64,000 bases of DNA from Clostridia bacterium (GTDB lineage Bacteria > Bacillota > Clostridia > UBA1212), in contig JAFSVU010000050.1 in NCBI GenBank assembly GCA_017444825.1, positions 167,194 through 231,193 of the forward strand, in the 5' to 3' direction. This document shows positions 17,695-26,284 of this stretch, in pieces (the stretch's first letter is position 1; the number at the start of each line of letters is the position of its first letter). The notes beneath the pieces were generated by a model. The model had not been told where the DNA came from, made no database searches, and saw nothing but the letters and a program-made list of their open reading frames with translations. The position numbers were made by a program, and so were the translations under genes.

Positions 17695-18057
17695 ATGAAA
17701 GAATCCGGCGAGATGTACCTCGAAACTATTCTAATTGAAAGCAAAATACATGCAAACGTTCGCGCAGTTGACGTCGCTGCAAGGCTCGGCGTAACAAGGC
17801 CCTCTGCAAGCCGCGCTCTTTCAAAGCTCCGCGAGGAGGATTGCATACTGGTAAACGAGAGCGGCTACATCACATTCACCCCCAAGGGGCTTGAGATAGC
17901 GGAAAAGATATACGAGAGGCACAACGTTCTCACCGCCCTGCTGGTACGGGCAGGTGTTGACGAGGAGACAGCCGCATCCGACGCCTGCAAGATCGAGCAT
18001 GTGATAAGCGACAAAACGTTCGAAGCCATCAAAAGGAGCCAAAAATGCAGGACGTAA
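17695..18057 (+). CDS. DtxR-family iron-dependent transcriptional repressor
   Basis: 120 residues: an N-terminal winged helix (VRAVDVAARLGVTRPSASRALSKL is the helix-turn-helix) and a dimerisation/metal domain; the SH3-like third domain of long DtxR proteins is absent. Met7, Cys98, Glu101 and His102 occupy the spacing of DtxR Met10/Cys102/Glu105/His106, and His76 matches His79. This is the iron-type set; MntR has Asp8 and Glu99 instead. It therefore probably senses Fe(II) and is the best candidate to bind the three GTTAGC palindromes at the feo operon 1.6 kb away. GGAGG lies 7 nt before the ATG. Confidence 0.9.
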   Translation: MKESGEMYLETILIESKIHANVRAVDVAARLGVTRPSASRALSKLREEDCILVNESGYITFTPKGLEIAEKIYERHNVLTALLVRAGVDEETAASDACKIEHVISDKTFEAIKRSQKCRT

Positions 18058-18095
18058 AGAAGGAATAAAAACAATAATATATAGCTCATTAAGTC

Positions 18096-18131
18096 AAAAA
18101 ACGGGAAGGTTCAGATTCAGACCTTCCCGTT
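18096..18131 (-). terminator. Intrinsic terminator of the LRR lipoprotein gene
   Basis: An 11-bp AACGGGAAGGT/ACCTTCCCGTT stem (18100-18110 with 18121-18131) is followed on the minus strand by TTTTTT. Confidence 0.88.
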
Positions 18132-18160
18132 ATATTTTGGTTATTCGTCAAGAAACCGCT

Positions 18161-20689
18161 TCAGGGCTCTTCGTCTCCGGAGGCATCTTCATCCTCAGGA
18201 ACCTCTGTAGGCACCGGCGTAGCTTTTACCTCAGGTGCTTGGAACACTTCACAGCCCGCAAAAGCGTCTTCTGCAGCCTCGTAATAATCCGCAAATTCGG
18301 CGGTCACAAGACTTGAGCAGTAATTGAAGGCTCTCGAACCGACGTTGGTCACGCCCTTCGCGATGATCTTTGTAAGAGTGTTGCACCCGCTGACAGCAAA
18401 TTCCGGCAGCTCCGTGATGCCCTCATGGATGGTAAGCTCGGACAGCCTGTACACAGCCTGGAAGGAACCGCCTGCGATCGCCTTGACGTCGCTTCCGATG
18501 GTCGCCTTGTCGCCAAAGCCGTTATACCTGATCAGGATGCCGTCGCCCACGATGAGAAGCTCCGCGGGATCGTTTTCACGCCAGTAGGTATTTGTAAACG
18601 CAAAAGCTCCGATCTTCGTGACCTTTTCCGGAACGTTGACACTCTCAAGCTTCAGGCAGTTATAGAAAGCCATCTTACCGATGCTCGTAACGGTCTCCGG
18701 GATCACTATCTCCGTGAGATCTGCGCAGCCGTAGAATGCATAGTCGCCAATGCCCTTAAGCGTCGAAGGAAGAGTCACTCTTGCGAGGTTTCCGCAGCCG
18801 TAGAACGCCGACGCGTCAATGTACTCAACGCCGTCCTCGATAATTACCTCGTACAGGTTCTCGGCATAGTAGAATGCGTTCTCACCAATGGTCTTGACCG
18901 TGCCCGGAATGACTATGGAGTAGAGGGTCTTATCGTTGTAATACTTGTCCTTTGGAATATCCTTTCCGTCAAGAGTAACGGAAACGGAAGCGGCGCCTGT
19001 ATCCGAGATCTCAACGCCTTCGCCGGTCTTCAAAAGAACGTTTTCGCCTACGATCAGCGCATTGCCGTTCTCTTCGGTGCCCTTCCAATTATCGAACCAG
19101 GGGGTTCCCCGGAAAGCATTGGCGCCGACTTTGCTAAGTTTTTCTCCGAACTCAATATTGTTGCATGCGCTGCAGCCCGAAAAAGCTTCCTTACCGATAA
19201 AGGTCAGATTATCGTTGAAGAACAGATTCTCAAGTGCTTTGCAACCGCTGAATGCGTAGTCTCCGACAGAGACCAGTGCCGAAGAAGCATCAAATCTGTT
19301 TGTGATGTCACTTCTGTCCTTGCTTCCGGTCTTTCCCGTGGAAGCGGATTCGGTGGGTTTTTCGGTAGGTTTCTCGGTGGCCTCCTCTTCGGCGGCATCT
19401 CCCTTGTCTTCACCCTCGGAAGCCTCGGGATCCGGTGTGGCTTCAGCTTCCGGCTCAGGGGTCGCAGTCTCCTTCGCGGTCTTGCTTCCCTTCACCTCCG
19501 CAAAGAGAGTGAGGGAAACACAGTCTCTGAAAGCGGAAGCGCCGATGTCAGTGATCTTTCCCGCAAATTCCACAGTCTTGAGAGCATCGCAATCCGCAAA
19601 AGCCTCTTCGGATATCACCTCAAGAGTGTTTGTGATCTTTACCGATTCAAGCTTGTCGAAATCCTTGAAGGCGCCCTTTTCCACGCGGATCACCGTTGAA
19701 GGTATCTCCAGTGTCTTGACCTTGTCCTTAAGGTGTCTGACGGATTCGGAGCCTATGTTCTTTACACGGGTGTCGAATTTAATGGCCTCAGGGTCGTTTT
19801 CGGTGCCCTCCGGGAGTATTCCGGAATAATACACCAATACGCCCTTACCGATTATGATGTAAGCGTCGGCCGCCTTGGCGGGAGCCTGAGCCGCGGTCTT
19901 TCCGTTTTCAAGCCATGCTGTTCCCTCAAAAGCCTCTGCTCCGAGAGTAGTGAGGGCTGACGAAAAAGCACCTGCATTCTCGTTTCCTTCGCCTGTTCCG
20001 AATGCTTTGGCGCCGTAGAAAGCGTAATCGCCAATGGATGCGCAGGCGGGAGCATTGACCTTGGCAAGTGACTTGCAGCCGTAGAACGCGTAAGATCCGA
20101 TGCTCGTCGCGGCGACAAGATTAATTTCCGAAAGAGATGTGCAATCTTTGCATATCCCGTCTTTGACATCTGTGAGAGAGGAGGAAAGTGTAAGCGTCTC
20201 GAGAGCGGAGCAGCCTTCAAAGCAGCCCTTTCCGACGTTGACGGTCTTGGTTTTTGTTTCCGCGGATTTAAGTGCGGTACAGCCTCTGAAGCAGTAGTCG
20301 CCGAGAGTCTCCACGAGCTTCGGGACAGACACGGTCTCAAGGGTCCTGCAGTTTTCAAAAGCGTAGTTTCCTATGGTGGTGACTGTTTCCTTGATGGTCA
20401 CGGACTTGATCTTTTCGTTATCTCTGAACGCGCTGTCGGCAATAATAACAGTGCCTTCGGGTATCTCCGGCTCCGTTTCATCGCCAATGTACTTAACGAG
20501 TGTGACGCCGTCCATAACGTACTTCGTCGCATCATAATCAAGCTCTATCTTCGGGATCGGCGTGGCAGACGTGTCAATAATAACGCCCGGGTTCGGAGTC
20601 TTTACAGGCTCCTCTTCGGTCTGCTGACAGGCGGTGAAGCAAAGCAGCGCAGCCATGATGATCGTCAATATCAAAATCAGTCTCTTCAT
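18161..20689 (-). CDS. BspA-type leucine-rich repeat surface lipoprotein
   Basis: 842 residues. The lipoprotein signal ends at LCFTAC (Cys21). Two long blocks of LRR_5 repeats, e.g. IGDYAFYGCKSL and IGENAFYYAENL, are spaced every ~23 residues; they are separated by an acidic Thr/Pro/Glu linker (about residues 400-455). A second acidic Pro/Glu tail ends the protein. BspA-type repeats in other bacteria bind host or bacterial surface ligands, and the ligand here is unknown. Good GGAGGAAG ribosome site, own promoter and terminator. Confidence 0.9.
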   Translation of the reverse strand: MKRLILILTIIMAALLCFTACQQTEEEPVKTPNPGVIIDTSATPIPKIELDYDATKYVMDGVTLVKYIGDETEPEIPEGTVIIADSAFRDNEKIKSVTIKETVTTIGNYAFENCRTLETVSVPKLVETLGDYCFRGCTALKSAETKTKTVNVGKGCFEGCSALETLTLSSSLTDVKDGICKDCTSLSEINLVAATSIGSYAFYGCKSLAKVNAPACASIGDYAFYGAKAFGTGEGNENAGAFSSALTTLGAEAFEGTAWLENGKTAAQAPAKAADAYIIIGKGVLVYYSGILPEGTENDPEAIKFDTRVKNIGSESVRHLKDKVKTLEIPSTVIRVEKGAFKDFDKLESVKITNTLEVISEEAFADCDALKTVEFAGKITDIGASAFRDCVSLTLFAEVKGSKTAKETATPEPEAEATPDPEASEGEDKGDAAEEEATEKPTEKPTESASTGKTGSKDRSDITNRFDASSALVSVGDYAFSGCKALENLFFNDNLTFIGKEAFSGCSACNNIEFGEKLSKVGANAFRGTPWFDNWKGTEENGNALIVGENVLLKTGEGVEISDTGAASVSVTLDGKDIPKDKYYNDKTLYSIVIPGTVKTIGENAFYYAENLYEVIIEDGVEYIDASAFYGCGNLARVTLPSTLKGIGDYAFYGCADLTEIVIPETVTSIGKMAFYNCLKLESVNVPEKVTKIGAFAFTNTYWRENDPAELLIVGDGILIRYNGFGDKATIGSDVKAIAGGSFQAVYRLSELTIHEGITELPEFAVSGCNTLTKIIAKGVTNVGSRAFNYCSSLVTAEFADYYEAAEDAFAGCEVFQAPEVKATPVPTEVPEDEDASGDEEP

Positions 20690-20742
20690 AAGACACTTCC
20701 TCCGTTGAGAGCCTCAATGAGGTTTCTCTTAAAATACAAGGT

Positions 20743-20771
20743 ATTTTACAATGTGAGCCCTGTTAAGTCAA
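20743..20771 (-). promoter_or_regulatory. Sigma-A promoter of the LRR lipoprotein gene
   Basis: TTGACT (20766-20771), 17 bp and TAAAAT (20743-20748) on the minus strand. An AAAATAC/GTATTTT hairpin (20731-20747) overlaps the -10 region and the start of the leader. Confidence 0.75.
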
Positions 20772-20844
20772 GACGCAAAGGGGCGGATCGCCTGTCCGTC
20801 TTAAGGTTACTTTTAATAAAGGGATGCCTTGGAGTCGCCGCGTG

Positions 20845-22509
20845 TCAGGTCCTTAGGGACAGCTTTTCGATGGCCGAGTCGATGAGCGGAATGACGTCCT
20901 TTTTCCTTGACATGAGCCTGTCAAACCTGACGCAGGCCTCATCCGGCTTCATCAGGAGCTCTCGTCTCACCTCGTCCGCCAGCTTTCCGGTGATCCACAT
21001 TTCGGTCCTGCGGCTGGAAAGCTCCGTTATCATAAGCGCCAGCAGATCGAAATGGTCTGTCTCAGCGGCATCGTTCATGTATTTTATGATCTCGGGCTTT
21101 TCATCTTTTATGAAGTCCATGTTGAGGATCGTGATCTGGCTTATGCCGCAGTGGTAGTCGTTGAAGGATACCCTCTTGAAGTCCTGGCTGTACATTTCCT
21201 TGGGAGTTTTGCCTTTAAACTCAGAGCCTGCGGTGAACATTCTGGCGGCAAACTCGTCAATGTCTATCCCGCTTATCTGGGCAAGCCTGTCGGCAGTCCT
21301 TCTGTCCGTGTCCGTACAGGTTGGGGACTGGAACTGGAGAGTGTCCGAAATAATGGCGGCGCAGAGTATCCCCGCGATCTGGGGCGAAGGTCTTCTGCCC
21401 TGGTCGAAATACATATTGGAAATGATGGTGGCGGTGCTTCCCAGAGGTTCGTTCTTAAAAAGGATCGGGGCTGTCGTGGTGAGGTCGCCTATCTTGTGGT
21501 GGTCGATTATCTCCAGTATCTCAGCCTCCTCTATGCCCGCGCAGGTCTGGGCTTTCTCGTTATGGTCCACAAGTATTACCCGTTTTTTGCGCTGGGAGAT
21601 GAGGTGGTAGCGGGAAATAAATCCGCAGACCCTTCCGTCGGCGTCGAGGACCGGGTAGCTTCTGAAACGGTTTTTGCCCATTTGATCCTTGATATTTTCC
21701 ACAAAATCGTCGATCCGGAAGCTTATTATCGGCTTCTGGTCGGATTGGCGGTTCATGATGGAGCCCACGGGGATGCTCTGGTTTATAAGTCTTACTGTGG
21801 TGTACGTGTCGAGAGGCGTTGTGATAATGATGGCATTGCCGTTTGATGCCTCTTTGATCACCTTCTCTGACGGTGTGTGTCCGCAAGTCACGATGATGCA
21901 TCCCGCGCCGCCGCTCAGGGCTTCCAGCTGCATCTGCTCTCTGTCGCCGCAGATTACGATGTCGCCCTCTTCCAGAAAATCTTTTAGTGTCTCGGGCTGG
22001 CCCGCGGCCACTATGATCTTGCCCTTGCAAACGGCCCAGTTCTTTCCGCCTGTCACGACCGTGCCGTTTATCGTCTCGGTGATATTGGCGAGTGAGGTGC
22101 CGTAGGCGGTGATGGCATTATAGTTAAACGCATCCATGAATTTCTTGGTTATGTCGGACAGGGAGATGATTCCGAGAAGCTTTTCATTGTCGTCGACCAC
22201 CGGCAGCGTCTTCATTTCGGAGCGATCCATTATGTTCCAGACCTTCTGAATGGTGGTGTCGGGCGATACTTTCTCCTGGACGTCGATCTTAAGGTCTCCC
22301 ACCTGGGTCTTAACGGTGTCGAGCAGAGGCGGAACCGGAAGTCCGAAGTAATCGAGTATGAAAGCAGTCTCCTTGTTGATCTCACCGAGTCTCCGCGGCA
22401 CAGCGGGCTTTCCGAGCCTTGTCTGAAGATCCGCATAAGCTATGCTCGAGCATATGGAATCAGTATCAGGATGTCTGTGCCCGAAAACATAAATCAAGTC
22501 ATTCTCCAT
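20845..22509 (-). CDS. ppaC: Manganese-dependent inorganic pyrophosphatase with CBS and DRTGG domains
   Basis: 554 residues, family II PPase. The DHH-type catalytic domain is split: FGHRHPDTDS at the N-terminus, then CBS1 (~70-130), a DRTGG domain (~130-250) and CBS2 (~255-310), then VDHNE, IDHHKIGD and the C-terminal domain ending in a SRKKDVIPL segment. The CBS-DRTGG-CBS insert binds adenine nucleotides or diadenosine polyphosphates and regulates activity. It hydrolyses pyrophosphate, the product of the upstream nucleotidyltransferase. The ATG at 22509 has GGAGG 11 nt away; an in-frame TTG three codons earlier is too close to that site. Confidence 0.93.
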   Translation of the reverse strand: MENDLIYVFGHRHPDTDSICSSIAYADLQTRLGKPAVPRRLGEINKETAFILDYFGLPVPPLLDTVKTQVGDLKIDVQEKVSPDTTIQKVWNIMDRSEMKTLPVVDDNEKLLGIISLSDITKKFMDAFNYNAITAYGTSLANITETINGTVVTGGKNWAVCKGKIIVAAGQPETLKDFLEEGDIVICGDREQMQLEALSGGAGCIIVTCGHTPSEKVIKEASNGNAIIITTPLDTYTTVRLINQSIPVGSIMNRQSDQKPIISFRIDDFVENIKDQMGKNRFRSYPVLDADGRVCGFISRYHLISQRKKRVILVDHNEKAQTCAGIEEAEILEIIDHHKIGDLTTTAPILFKNEPLGSTATIISNMYFDQGRRPSPQIAGILCAAIISDTLQFQSPTCTDTDRRTADRLAQISGIDIDEFAARMFTAGSEFKGKTPKEMYSQDFKRVSFNDYHCGISQITILNMDFIKDEKPEIIKYMNDAAETDHFDLLALMITELSSRRTEMWITGKLADEVRRELLMKPDEACVRFDRLMSRKKDVIPLIDSAIEKLSLRT

Positions 22510-22542
22510 AAAATGCAATTCCTCCCGTTTAAAAAAACGAAT

Positions 22543-23442
22543 TTACAGTATCACGATCTCAGGCTCAAGTTCTACGCCCTTTTCGGCATATACGATATCC
22601 CGAACCTTTTTCATAAGCGCCAATATGTCCCCTGCGGTAGCGCCGCCGCAATTGATGATGAAGCCCGCGTGCTTTTCGGAGACCTTCGCCCCGCCGACGC
22701 CAAGGCCCTTAAGCCCGCATTCGTCGATAAGCCTTGAGGCGTAGCCCTCTTTGGGCCTCTTAAACGTACTGCCGGCGCTGGGAAACTCCAGAGGCTGGCT
22801 CGCTTTTCTTTTTTGTGTGTACCCATTCATCGAAGATACGATCAGGTCCTTTGACTTTATATCTTTTCCCTCAAAGAGCGCGCCGAGGATGACCGCCCCC
22901 GGCTTGTCGCAAAAAACGCTGTATCTGTAGGAAAAACAGGCGTCCGATGCGTCCATGACCTTGCATTCGCCGTCTTCGAGATAATATATCTCCTTTGTCA
23001 CGTCCGAAATGCTGACACCGTATGCGCCTGCATTCATTCTCACCGCGCCACCCACGGTTCCGGGTATGCCGGAGAGCTCCTCAAAACCGGATACAGACTC
23101 TTCGGCGGCACGCTTTGCCATAGCTGAAAGAGAGGCTCCCGCGCCCGCTTTGACCGTGAGCCCGTTTACCTCGCATACTCTGAACCCGTCGCCCAGCTTT
23201 ATTATAATGCCTCTGTAGCCTTCGTCCCGGACCAGTACGTTGGTTCCGTTTCCCATGATAAAGTAAGGTACCCCGAGAGCTTCCGCGGCGGCAATTATCT
23301 CCGCCAGTTCCTCCCGGTTTCCCGGCTCCGCAAAAGCATCGGCAATGCCTCCCGCGCGGAAAGAGGTGTGTCCGCTCATAGGCTCCGCAAACCTGATCAC
23401 GTTTATGCAATTCAGATGTTCAAGAGATCTCTCAAGATTCAT
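22543..23442 (-). CDS. murB: UDP-N-acetylenolpyruvoylglucosamine reductase
   Basis: 299 residues, type II MurB. It reduces UDP-GlcNAc-enolpyruvate to UDP-MurNAc with NADPH and FAD, in peptidoglycan synthesis. The FAD-binding MGNGTNVLV and SGIPGTVGGAVRMNAGAYG motifs, the catalytic serine in PSAGSTFKRP and the distal Glu (LEPEIVIL) are present. GAGG lies 7 nt before ATG. It lies 33 bp before the pyrophosphatase start and follows a small membrane protein. Confidence 0.95.
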   Translation of the reverse strand: MNLERSLEHLNCINVIRFAEPMSGHTSFRAGGIADAFAEPGNREELAEIIAAAEALGVPYFIMGNGTNVLVRDEGYRGIIIKLGDGFRVCEVNGLTVKAGAGASLSAMAKRAAEESVSGFEELSGIPGTVGGAVRMNAGAYGVSISDVTKEIYYLEDGECKVMDASDACFSYRYSVFCDKPGAVILGALFEGKDIKSKDLIVSSMNGYTQKRKASQPLEFPSAGSTFKRPKEGYASRLIDECGLKGLGVGGAKVSEKHAGFIINCGGATAGDILALMKKVRDIVYAEKGVELEPEIVIL

Positions 23443-23466
23443 TCGCAGTTCCTCGGCACGGGCACC

Positions 23467-24051
23467 TCACACCAGTATAAACACGATCATTATGACGACG
23501 CCAACGGCGATGATCCCTCCGCCGGCCCACTTGATGCCGTTCATATCCTTCCACGCCGGCACCTCGTCGGGACCTTTCTTTTTAATTATATGCCAGATCT
23601 CTTCGGCAAAGAGTATCACAAGGCCTCCCGCCAGGCATATCACGCCAACGACGATCGCCTGCCAGAACTTCATGAACTTCTCCTTGCCCTTCACCATGGT
23701 GCGGAAAAGCTCCTCCGAGTAAGTGTTAAACGGACTGCCCTCCTGCTCCTCGCCTGTCGGCTTCGCAGTGACCTCCCAGGTGTCCTTGGTCACGGTATAT
23801 TCGTAATCCACGCCTTCTATCCGGAACACCACGGCATCCTCGCCGTCGACTGCCTCGCCCTTTTCCACGCGGCCCTTTTCCTTGAAATAGAACTCGAAGG
23901 TCTTAATGCCGTCCTGTTCGGACACCACGACGTACCTGACCCCGTCTACCACTCCCGTCGTGTTGCTGCGCTCAAAAAGGGTAAAAAAGGACAGTATGCT
24001 GATGCCCAGCATGACTATCATCAAAAGCAATATGTTTCTGCCTTTATTCAT
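23467..24051 (-). CDS. Membrane protein of unknown function
   Basis: 194 residues. One N-terminal helix (ILLLMIVMLGISILSFFTLF), an extracytoplasmic stretch of ~90 residues with Lys/Glu-rich beta strands, then two C-terminal helices (VGVICLAGGLVILF; GGGIIAVGVVIMIVFILV). Its ATG overlaps the stop of the pyrophosphorylase gene (TGATG), so translation is coupled. No family recognised. Its place between a UDP-sugar enzyme and MurB suggests a cell-envelope role, by inference only. Confidence 0.75.
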   Translation of the reverse strand: MNKGRNILLLMIVMLGISILSFFTLFERSNTTGVVDGVRYVVVSEQDGIKTFEFYFKEKGRVEKGEAVDGEDAVVFRIEGVDYEYTVTKDTWEVTAKPTGEEQEGSPFNTYSEELFRTMVKGKEKFMKFWQAIVVGVICLAGGLVILFAEEIWHIIKKKGPDEVPAWKDMNGIKWAGGGIIAVGVVIMIVFILV

Positions 24052-25298
24052 CACTCACCGAAATTCGCCTCATACATGCGTTTGGCAGAGGCAGGGCTGT
24101 CTTCGCCCTCTTTGTTCTTGACCGGTGCAAATTCGCTTTCCCGGTCGACTCTTAAGATCGCCAGCTCGTCAAAGAACTCAAAGGCATCGAAAATGAACGC
24201 CTCGAACTTGAAGGCATTGGGTTTTTCCGGCACGACCGTCTCACCCGCTTCATTTACAAACTGCGTCTTTTTTCTCGCAACATGGTAGGGGAGTCCGTCG
24301 TTTCCGCCTATAATTGCGGTAATGGCGTCAATACTGAAAAGGTTCATCAGCACGTGGGCATCGCCGTAAAGGAAGGAGCCGTCCTCATTTCTCGCCTCGG
24401 CCATCTCACCGGATATCTCCGTATACTCAATGACGTAAGGCTTCCCGTTTCTCCTGCAGAACACGCCAACGCCCTCTTTAGCGTCTCTTTTCACCAGTGA
24501 CTTGGCGGCTATCTTTGCACCTGACTTCTCACCGAAACCAATGAAAAGCGGGTCGCACATTTTGAGAAGGACGTTGTCGATGCCCCCAACGAAGACCCAC
24601 TTGACGCCGCGTTTTACCATATCGTCGTAGCACCCTGAGGACTTCAGCGCCGCAAACACACCGCCGTGGCCGTCCGCACCTTCCTTAACGTGGTCCTTTC
24701 TGTCAAGCACGATCCTTCCGTCAAACGCCACCATAGGAAGCATGTTCTGAACAAAAAACGTGATATCTTTCTCAGGATAGCCGAAATAGCCGTGGGTCTT
24801 AAAAAACTCCCTGGTGTCCTTATCGTTTTCCCTGCTGGTCATGATATACCAGGGGATAACCTTTCCGAATTTCTGCGACGCGGCCCTGAGCCTTGCGCAC
24901 TGTATCTCAAAGAGGGATGCGTGACTTTTCAAACCAATGTCATAAGTGCCTTTAGGGCCGTTGTGCCCGAGCCTCGTGCCCTGGCCTCCCGCCATCGTGA
25001 CAGCCGCAAAACCGCCGCTTTGTATCACGTCGGCGCCGGCCTTTTCATATTCCTCGATCTCAGATTTTGAGAGGGATGACTTGTCTTTAAACGGAAGGGG
25101 CTCGTAAACGTATTCGCCGGAGGATGCCTTGGTCTCACCCGCAGCTTCCAGGTAAAGTCCCCTGACTTTATCGAAATCAATGCCGTCCACCTGCCCGATC
25201 AGCTCAGCCACGGCTTTTTCGTCAAGTTCATCGCAGAACCTCAGCAGATGCTCCTGGCCGAACTTTTTTAGAAGATCTCTTGTTTTTTCAGGTATCAT
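24051..25298 (-). CDS. UTP-dependent sugar nucleotidyltransferase (UDPGP family, UAP1-like)
   Basis: 415 residues. TMAGGQGTRLGHNGPKG is the nucleotide-binding signature of the eukaryote-like UDPGP family, which includes UDP-GlcNAc/GalNAc and UDP-glucose pyrophosphorylases. It differs from bacterial GlmU and GalU. The FVGGIDNVL and EYTEIS motifs also fit UAP1. The product is probably UDP-HexNAc or UDP-hexose; the substrate cannot be settled from sequence. MIPEKTRDLLKKFGQEHLL at 25298 is the start because GGAGGG lies 5 nt upstream; a longer frame to 25406 contains the promoter. Head of the operon with MurB and the pyrophosphatase. Confidence 0.88.
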   Translation of the reverse strand: MIPEKTRDLLKKFGQEHLLRFCDELDEKAVAELIGQVDGIDFDKVRGLYLEAAGETKASSGEYVYEPLPFKDKSSLSKSEIEEYEKAGADVIQSGGFAAVTMAGGQGTRLGHNGPKGTYDIGLKSHASLFEIQCARLRAASQKFGKVIPWYIMTSRENDKDTREFFKTHGYFGYPEKDITFFVQNMLPMVAFDGRIVLDRKDHVKEGADGHGGVFAALKSSGCYDDMVKRGVKWVFVGGIDNVLLKMCDPLFIGFGEKSGAKIAAKSLVKRDAKEGVGVFCRRNGKPYVIEYTEISGEMAEARNEDGSFLYGDAHVLMNLFSIDAITAIIGGNDGLPYHVARKKTQFVNEAGETVVPEKPNAFKFEAFIFDAFEFFDELAILRVDRESEFAPVKNKEGEDSPASAKRMYEANFGE

Positions 25299-25344
25299 GG
25301 ATGCCCTCCGTCTGTTTAACTTCTCCGCCTCTGCGGCAAGGCTC

Positions 25345-25373
25345 ATTATATCAATTTCGCCCTTAAAAGTGAA
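25345..25373 (-). promoter_or_regulatory. Promoter of the pyrophosphorylase-murB-ppaC operon
   Basis: TTCACT (25368-25373), 17 bp and a consensus TATAAT (25345-25350) on the minus strand. It lies inside the over-long open frame and so argues against the start at 25406. Confidence 0.75.
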
Positions 25374-25512
25374 TAGCGGCCAGCTTTTTTGTTTATTTTT
25401 AAACATAGTTGTGCTAAAATCAGTGAGAAAAGAAAGCGGCCAGGGGCATTGGTCAGGGGGTTTTTATCCTGCCGGAGCTGCCGCGTGCCGGATCGTTTTA
25501 TAAGAGGTTGTT

Positions 25513-26274
25513 ATGGCTGATACCATCTACACGATTCCCGTCAGTGAGGCTTTTGAGGCAGACAGCGAGTGCCCCGTGTGCGAGCTCAGGCGGAGATTCG
25601 AATCCGAGACCGTTGAGTATTACGCGGGACCCTCCCTCATGGAGCCCGACACCAGGATACAGACCAATGACACAGGCTTCTGTTCCAGGCATTTCGGCAT
25701 GCTTTACCGTTCCCCCACGAAAAAGCTGGGGCTGGGACTTGTTCTCGATACGTACATTGGCGAGCAGATCTCAAGGATCAAAAAGTACGCCGGCGGAGAG
25801 ATATCCATTGGCGATGATGATGAGCAGAAGGAGAAAAAAGGTCTTTTCGGAAAGAAAAAGGCCCCGTCCTCCGCACAGAACCTCGCCAAATACATCAGGA
25901 AGCACGAATGCGAGTGCGCCGTGTGCAAAAAGCTGGACTATACCATGGACAGGTATATCGACATCATATTCCAGCAGTACAGGACAAACGACGGTTTTCG
26001 CGAAAATTTGCGAAATTCCAAAGGCTTCTGCCTGCCCGACACGGCCCTTCTCATCGAGACTGCGGAAAAGAAGCTGCCGGCCCGCCAGGCTCAGGAGTTT
26101 TGCGACACCGTGTCCGCCCTCCTTGTGAAGAATCTTCAGCGCATCGAGGGGGAAGTCGACTGGTTCACAAAAAAATTCGATTACAGAAACGTGGATGCAG
26201 ACTGGGGAAATTCAAGGGACGCCCTGCCCCGCGGCATTCAGAAAATGACCGGAAATATCGACATTAAAGATTGA
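25513..26274 (+). CDS. DUF6062 family protein
   Basis: 253 residues, cytosolic. The CPVCELRRRFE motif near residue 21, CSRHFGMLYRS around residue 57, CECAVCKKLDYTMDRY (~135) and a later Cys form a cysteine/histidine pattern that could bind metal or an iron-sulfur cluster. A basic, low-complexity KKGLFGKKK loop separates the halves. This is a clostridial family without known function. AGAGG lies 6 nt before ATG. It is followed 10 bp later by the P-loop/Asp23 gene, likely cotranscribed. Confidence 0.85.
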   Translation: MADTIYTIPVSEAFEADSECPVCELRRRFESETVEYYAGPSLMEPDTRIQTNDTGFCSRHFGMLYRSPTKKLGLGLVLDTYIGEQISRIKKYAGGEISIGDDDEQKEKKGLFGKKKAPSSAQNLAKYIRKHECECAVCKKLDYTMDRYIDIIFQQYRTNDGFRENLRNSKGFCLPDTALLIETAEKKLPARQAQEFCDTVSALLVKNLQRIEGEVDWFTKKFDYRNVDADWGNSRDALPRGIQKMTGNIDIKD

Positions 26275-26284
26275 GGCTTGGAAA

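Noticed and set aside
25299..25406. Longer start for the UDP-sugar pyrophosphorylase
   Set aside because: The extension contains a promoter with consensus -10 and lacks a ribosome site; GGAGGG precedes the ATG at 25298.
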